This document shows positions 61,251 to 64,000 of a stretch of 64,000 nucleotides of DNA, piece by piece. The notes beneath the pieces were generated by a model. That model saw only the letters and a list, made by a program, of their open reading frames with translations. It had not been told where the DNA came from and searched no databases. The stretch spans positions 1-64,000 of the forward strand of contig JAFIEP010000129.1 of NCBI GenBank assembly GCA_020832495.1. Reading direction: 5' to 3'. This DNA is from Acidimicrobiia bacterium. GTDB lineage: Bacteria > Actinomycetota > Acidimicrobiia > Acidimicrobiales > Acidimicrobilacustridaceae. Each line of letters starts with the position of its first letter. The first letter of the stretch is position 1. The position numbers and the translations under genes were made by a program.

Positions 61251-62599
61251 CCGAGCCCCGTCCGTCGATGCTCCGCCGACTCCTCACCCACCCACTTCTG
61301 CGCGGCGCCGAGGCCCGGAACCTCACGTGGCTGTTCGCCGAGTACTCGGTGCGCATCGGCGTGGTCCTCATCGCCACCGCGCTGGTGGCCCGCCACCTCG
61401 GGCCCGAGGACTTCGCCATCTTCGGTCTGCTGTTCACGTTGATCACCGCCATCATCCCGCTCACCGATGCCGGCCTCAGCCACCTGATCAGCCGGGTCAT
61501 CGTCGCCGAGGAGGCGCCTCTGACGACCATCTTGGGGACGTCGGCGGCGCTGCGCCTCGTCTTCTGCCTGCTCGGCATCCCCGTCATCGGGGTGCTGGCG
61601 CTGTTCTCCGAGAACGAGTTCCCAGGGCTCACCGCCTTCGCGCTGCTCGCCGGCGCGCTGAACGCGCTGAGCAGCCTGGCGGTCATCGACTACTACTTCC
61701 AGTCCCAGTTGCAGGCACGCCTGGCGGTCATCGCCCGTACGGCCGCCCTGCTGATCGTGTCGGGCTCGCAGATCCTGTTCATCGTGATCGACGCCCCGGT
61801 GTGGGCGTTCCTGCTCACGCTCGCCGTGAAGCAACCGCTGTTCGGCATCCTCTACTACCTCATGTTCCGCCTCACCAAGGGCCCGTCCATCCTCCGGTGG
61901 CGGGTCGACCTCGAGTACGGCCGCAGCCTGTTCCGCCGCTCGTTCCGCCTGCTCATCTCCAACACCCTCATCGGGATCTCCACGCGGGTGCCGATCATCT
62001 TCCTGGCATCACTGGGCACCGCCACGTCGGTCGGGTTGCTCACCGCAGCGATCCGCCCCATCCAGATGCTGACCGTCCTGCCGACGGCCCTGGCGTCCAC
62101 ATTGCTGCCCAGGTTCGTCCGCACCCATCGGGACTCGCCGAGCGGCTACGAGAAAGTGCTCCGGGTCAGCGCGCTGGGCTTCACCGTCCTCAGCCTGTTG
62201 TTCGCCGCCGTGTTCTTCTTCGGTGCGCCGCTCATCGTGGACGTGTTCTACGGCCCGGAGTTCGCCGATGCCGTGTGGGTCATGCAGATCGCCTCGGCCA
62301 TGCTCATCTTCATCTTCCTACGTGCCATCCTCACCAACTGGTACGTCACCGAAGAGGCCTACACCTGGAGCGTGGGCAGCTACCTGCTGGGGGCCATCAC
62401 CGCCTTCGCCGGCGGCTGGATCCTCATCAGCAACACGCCCACCGCCCCGATGACGGCGGCAGTGCTGGTGGCCCAGGGCATCGCCGGCAGCCTCCTGGCC
62501 CTGGTCGTCACCTCGCGAGGTCGCGGCTACTTGCGGGTCGTCTTCGGTGGGCGAGCCAGGCGAGGACCCACCGACCCCGCAGCCGCTACCGACGTGTGA
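61247..62599 (+). CDS. Oligosaccharide flippase family protein (Wzx-like)
   Basis: The protein has 450 residues from GTG 61247 with about 12-14 membrane segments. The start RNLTWLFAEYSVRIGVVLIA and LVARHLGPEDFAIFGLLFTL are the typical first helices of polysaccharide-biosynthesis (Wzx/RfbX) flippases of the MOP superfamily. It would translocate a lipid-linked glycan. No glycosyltransferases are nearby, so its substrate is unknown. It sits between the two methylthioadenosine-salvage genes. Confidence 0.87.
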   Translation: MTEPRPSMLRRLLTHPLLRGAEARNLTWLFAEYSVRIGVVLIATALVARHLGPEDFAIFGLLFTLITAIIPLTDAGLSHLISRVIVAEEAPLTTILGTSAALRLVFCLLGIPVIGVLALFSENEFPGLTAFALLAGALNALSSLAVIDYYFQSQLQARLAVIARTAALLIVSGSQILFIVIDAPVWAFLLTLAVKQPLFGILYYLMFRLTKGPSILRWRVDLEYGRSLFRRSFRLLISNTLIGISTRVPIIFLASLGTATSVGLLTAAIRPIQMLTVLPTALASTLLPRFVRTHRDSPSGYEKVLRVSALGFTVLSLLFAAVFFFGAPLIVDVFYGPEFADAVWVMQIASAMLIFIFLRAILTNWYVTEEAYTWSVGSYLLGAITAFAGGWILISNTPTAPMTAAVLVAQGIAGSLLALVVTSRGRGYLRVVFGGRARRGPTDPAAATDV

Positions 62600-62632
62600 C
62601 CGAGCGTCGCCACGCCGCTCTAGGCTGCCGCA

Positions 62633-63880
62633 ATGGCGATCACCATCCGCAACACGGTCCACGACGGACGACCCACTTCTCTCCGCTGCGACAACGGCAT
62701 CATCGTCGAGTTGGGCACCGACGTCGTCCCCCGAGAAGGCGACGAGATCCTCGACGCCGACGGCCTGGCGCTGGTCCCCGGCATGGTGAACGGCCACACC
62801 CACGCCGCCATGACGCTCTTCCGGTCCTTCGGGGACGACCTCCCGCTCATGCGGTGGCTACAGGAGTTGATCTGGCCCGCCGAGGCGAAACTGACCGCCG
62901 ACGACGTCTACTGGGGCACGCGACTGGCCGCCATCGAGATGCTCCGGTCGGGCACGGTCGAGTTCTGCGACATGTACTGGCACGGGCCGGCGGTGGCGCG
63001 AGCCGCCGCCGACAGCGGCATCAAGGCAATCGTGGCCTCGGTGTTCTTCGACGGCGGTGACGCCGAGGCCGGCACGGCACAGCGCACCAAGGTGCTCGAG
63101 GACCTCGATGCGATCGCGGAGGCCGGTGCACTGGTGCGACCGGCGCTCGGGCCCCACGCCATCTACACCGTCAGCGCCGAGTCCCTGGCCTGGCTGGCCG
63201 AGGTGTCCGAGGACCGCCAGGTCCCGCTGCACATCCACCTCTCCGAGACCGAGGGCGAGGTGACTGACTGTGTCGAGGCGCACGGCCTTCGACCGGCGCT
63301 GTGGGTCGACGAACTCGGCGTGCTCAGCCCTCGCGCCATCCTGGCGCACGGGAGCTACCTCGATCCCGAGGAACTCGAGCTGGTGTCGGCTCGGGACGCC
63401 ACCGTGGTGACCAACCCGGTGTCCAACATGAAGCTGGCCAACGGACGCAGCCTGCCCTACGTGGAGGCGGCGCGTCGCGGTGTGGCCATCGGGCTCGGCA
63501 CCGACGGCGCCTCGTCGAACAACGCCCTCGACCTGCTGGCCGAACTGAAGGTGTTCGCGCTGTTGCAGAAGCACGAGCACCGCGATCCGTCGGTCCTGCC
63601 CGCTGCCGAGGCGCTGGCCGTGGCCCGAGGCGAGCAATCACCGCTGCTCGGTGCGCGACGCATCGAACTCGGCCAGCCCGCAGACCTGTTGCTGGTCGAC
63701 GTCGACGGTCCCGAGCTCACCCCGGGTGACCTCGACGCCAACCTCGTCTACGCCGCCACCGGCGCGCAGGTCGACACCGTGGTGGTGGGCGGCGAGGTGG
63801 CGATGCGTCACCGCGTCGTCCCCGGCACCGACGAGGTACTCGCCGAGGTGCGAGCCCGCGCCGAACGCCTCCGTTCCTGA
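62633..63880 (+). CDS. mtaD: 5-methylthioadenosine / S-adenosylhomocysteine deaminase
   Basis: This 415-residue amidohydrolase converts MTA to methylthioinosine or SAH to S-inosylhomocysteine. Zinc ligands are in VNGHTHAAMTLFR (HxH), LHIHLSETEGEV (His, with Glu) and AIGLGTDGASSNN (Asp). VSNMKLANG and LGPHAIYTVS are typical of the MtaD/TrzA-AtzB subgroup. ATG 62633 has TAGGCT ending 6 nt upstream and no ribosome site, so the mRNA may be leaderless. The nearby phosphorylase gene is a logical next step for its product. Confidence 0.9.
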   Translation: MAITIRNTVHDGRPTSLRCDNGIIVELGTDVVPREGDEILDADGLALVPGMVNGHTHAAMTLFRSFGDDLPLMRWLQELIWPAEAKLTADDVYWGTRLAAIEMLRSGTVEFCDMYWHGPAVARAAADSGIKAIVASVFFDGGDAEAGTAQRTKVLEDLDAIAEAGALVRPALGPHAIYTVSAESLAWLAEVSEDRQVPLHIHLSETEGEVTDCVEAHGLRPALWVDELGVLSPRAILAHGSYLDPEELELVSARDATVVTNPVSNMKLANGRSLPYVEAARRGVAIGLGTDGASSNNALDLLAELKVFALLQKHEHRDPSVLPAAEALAVARGEQSPLLGARRIELGQPADLLLVDVDGPELTPGDLDANLVYAATGAQVDTVVVGGEVAMRHRVVPGTDEVLAEVRARAERLRS

Positions 63881-63905
63881 CCCCCGCCGCGCAGCCCACG
63901 CGCAT

Positions 63906-63939
63906 CGGCCCTCCCGGCGACGATGCCGTGGGAGGGCCG
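63906..63939 (+). terminator. Hairpin after mtaD
   Basis: CGGCCCTCCC (63906-63915) pairs with GGGAGGGCCG (63930-63939) over 10 bp, and the inner GGC/GCC can extend the stem. It lies 26 nt after the mtaD stop. No T-tract follows, so it may act as a GC-rich terminator of a type common in actinobacteria, possibly bidirectional with the tRNA gene beyond. Confidence 0.55.
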
Positions 63940-63973
63940 AGGACACGCAGCCGCTCGAGGCGGGTGCTCGCTG

Positions 63974-64000
63974 CTCCGGGGGTGGGGCTCGAACCCACGA
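63974..64000 (-). tRNA. tRNA 3' end (partial, runs off window; possibly Asn)
   Basis: On the minus strand a T arm GTGGG-TTCGAGC-CCCAC is followed by the acceptor strand CCCCGGA and discriminator G. The first base pair would be U-A with G73, as in bacterial tRNA-Asn, but the anticodon lies outside the window, so the identity is not proven. CCA is not encoded. Confidence 0.8.

Overview
This is a GC-rich chromosomal window from an actinobacterium. The gene order, the MreB-based elongation genes, a ClpP2-type ClpP, an F420/luciferase-type oxidoreductase, S-layer-homology repeats with paired cysteines and CSLREA-type lipoproteins together suggest the class Acidimicrobiia. That placement is inference from gene content, not a database result. 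Many genes start with GTG, overlap by 4 nt (GTGA/ATGA), and carry a TAnnnT hexamer 6-9 nt before the start codon, which suggests frequent leaderless transcription.

Positions 1-18915 hold housekeeping genes, nearly all on the minus strand. An IS3-type insertion sequence enters at the left edge and abuts the 3' end of a TadE/G-like gene. Read in the direction of transcription, the block is tig-clpP-clpX-folC-ndk, then mreB-mreC-mreD-PBP2-rodA (lateral wall synthesis), then the two radical-SAM/tRNA-modification-like genes TIGR03960 and TIGR03936, RNase E/G, rplU and rpmA. Positions 18916-19539 hold a duplicated 55-bp repeat and tRNA-Pro and tRNA-Gly.

Positions 19699-41743 are mixed metabolism and cell surface. 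They carry two CSLREA lipoproteins, a DUF1361 membrane protein, PEP synthase divergent from a GSCFA protein, a zinc dehydrogenase, two crotonases, a large LuxR/ATPase regulator, an arylsulfatase with a SnoaL-like partner, a secreted CocE-type hydrolase ending in three SLH repeats, and KatG. Between the hydrolase and the sulfatase lies an intergenic sequence that folds as a closed four-stem structure.

Positions 41736-46711 are the best candidate for an undescribed pathway: a radical-SAM/SPASM protein and a radical-SAM protein fused to a SnoaL-like domain, facing a class III aminotransferase and an F420/FMN luciferase-like oxidoreductase across a shared 258-bp promoter region. Membrane proteins (DUF2254, YihY) and a lipoprotein follow.

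Positions 50549-53430 form a small toxin-antitoxin island beside tRNA-Val: a FitAB/VapBC pair, a ParDE pair, an unfamiliar third two-gene module and a frameshifted ankyrin gene. Three diverged copies of one repeat occur in it, and all three antitoxin genes have promoters that predict leaderless mRNAs. Positions 53609-64000 carry an AI-2E-family permease, a Nudix hydrolase, an inositol-phosphatase-like enzyme divergent from two unknown genes, LapA-like and esterase-like proteins, a phosphoribosyltransferase, tRNA-Met, and a methylthioadenosine salvage pair (nucleoside phosphorylase and MTA/SAH deaminase) around a flippase. The window ends inside another tRNA.
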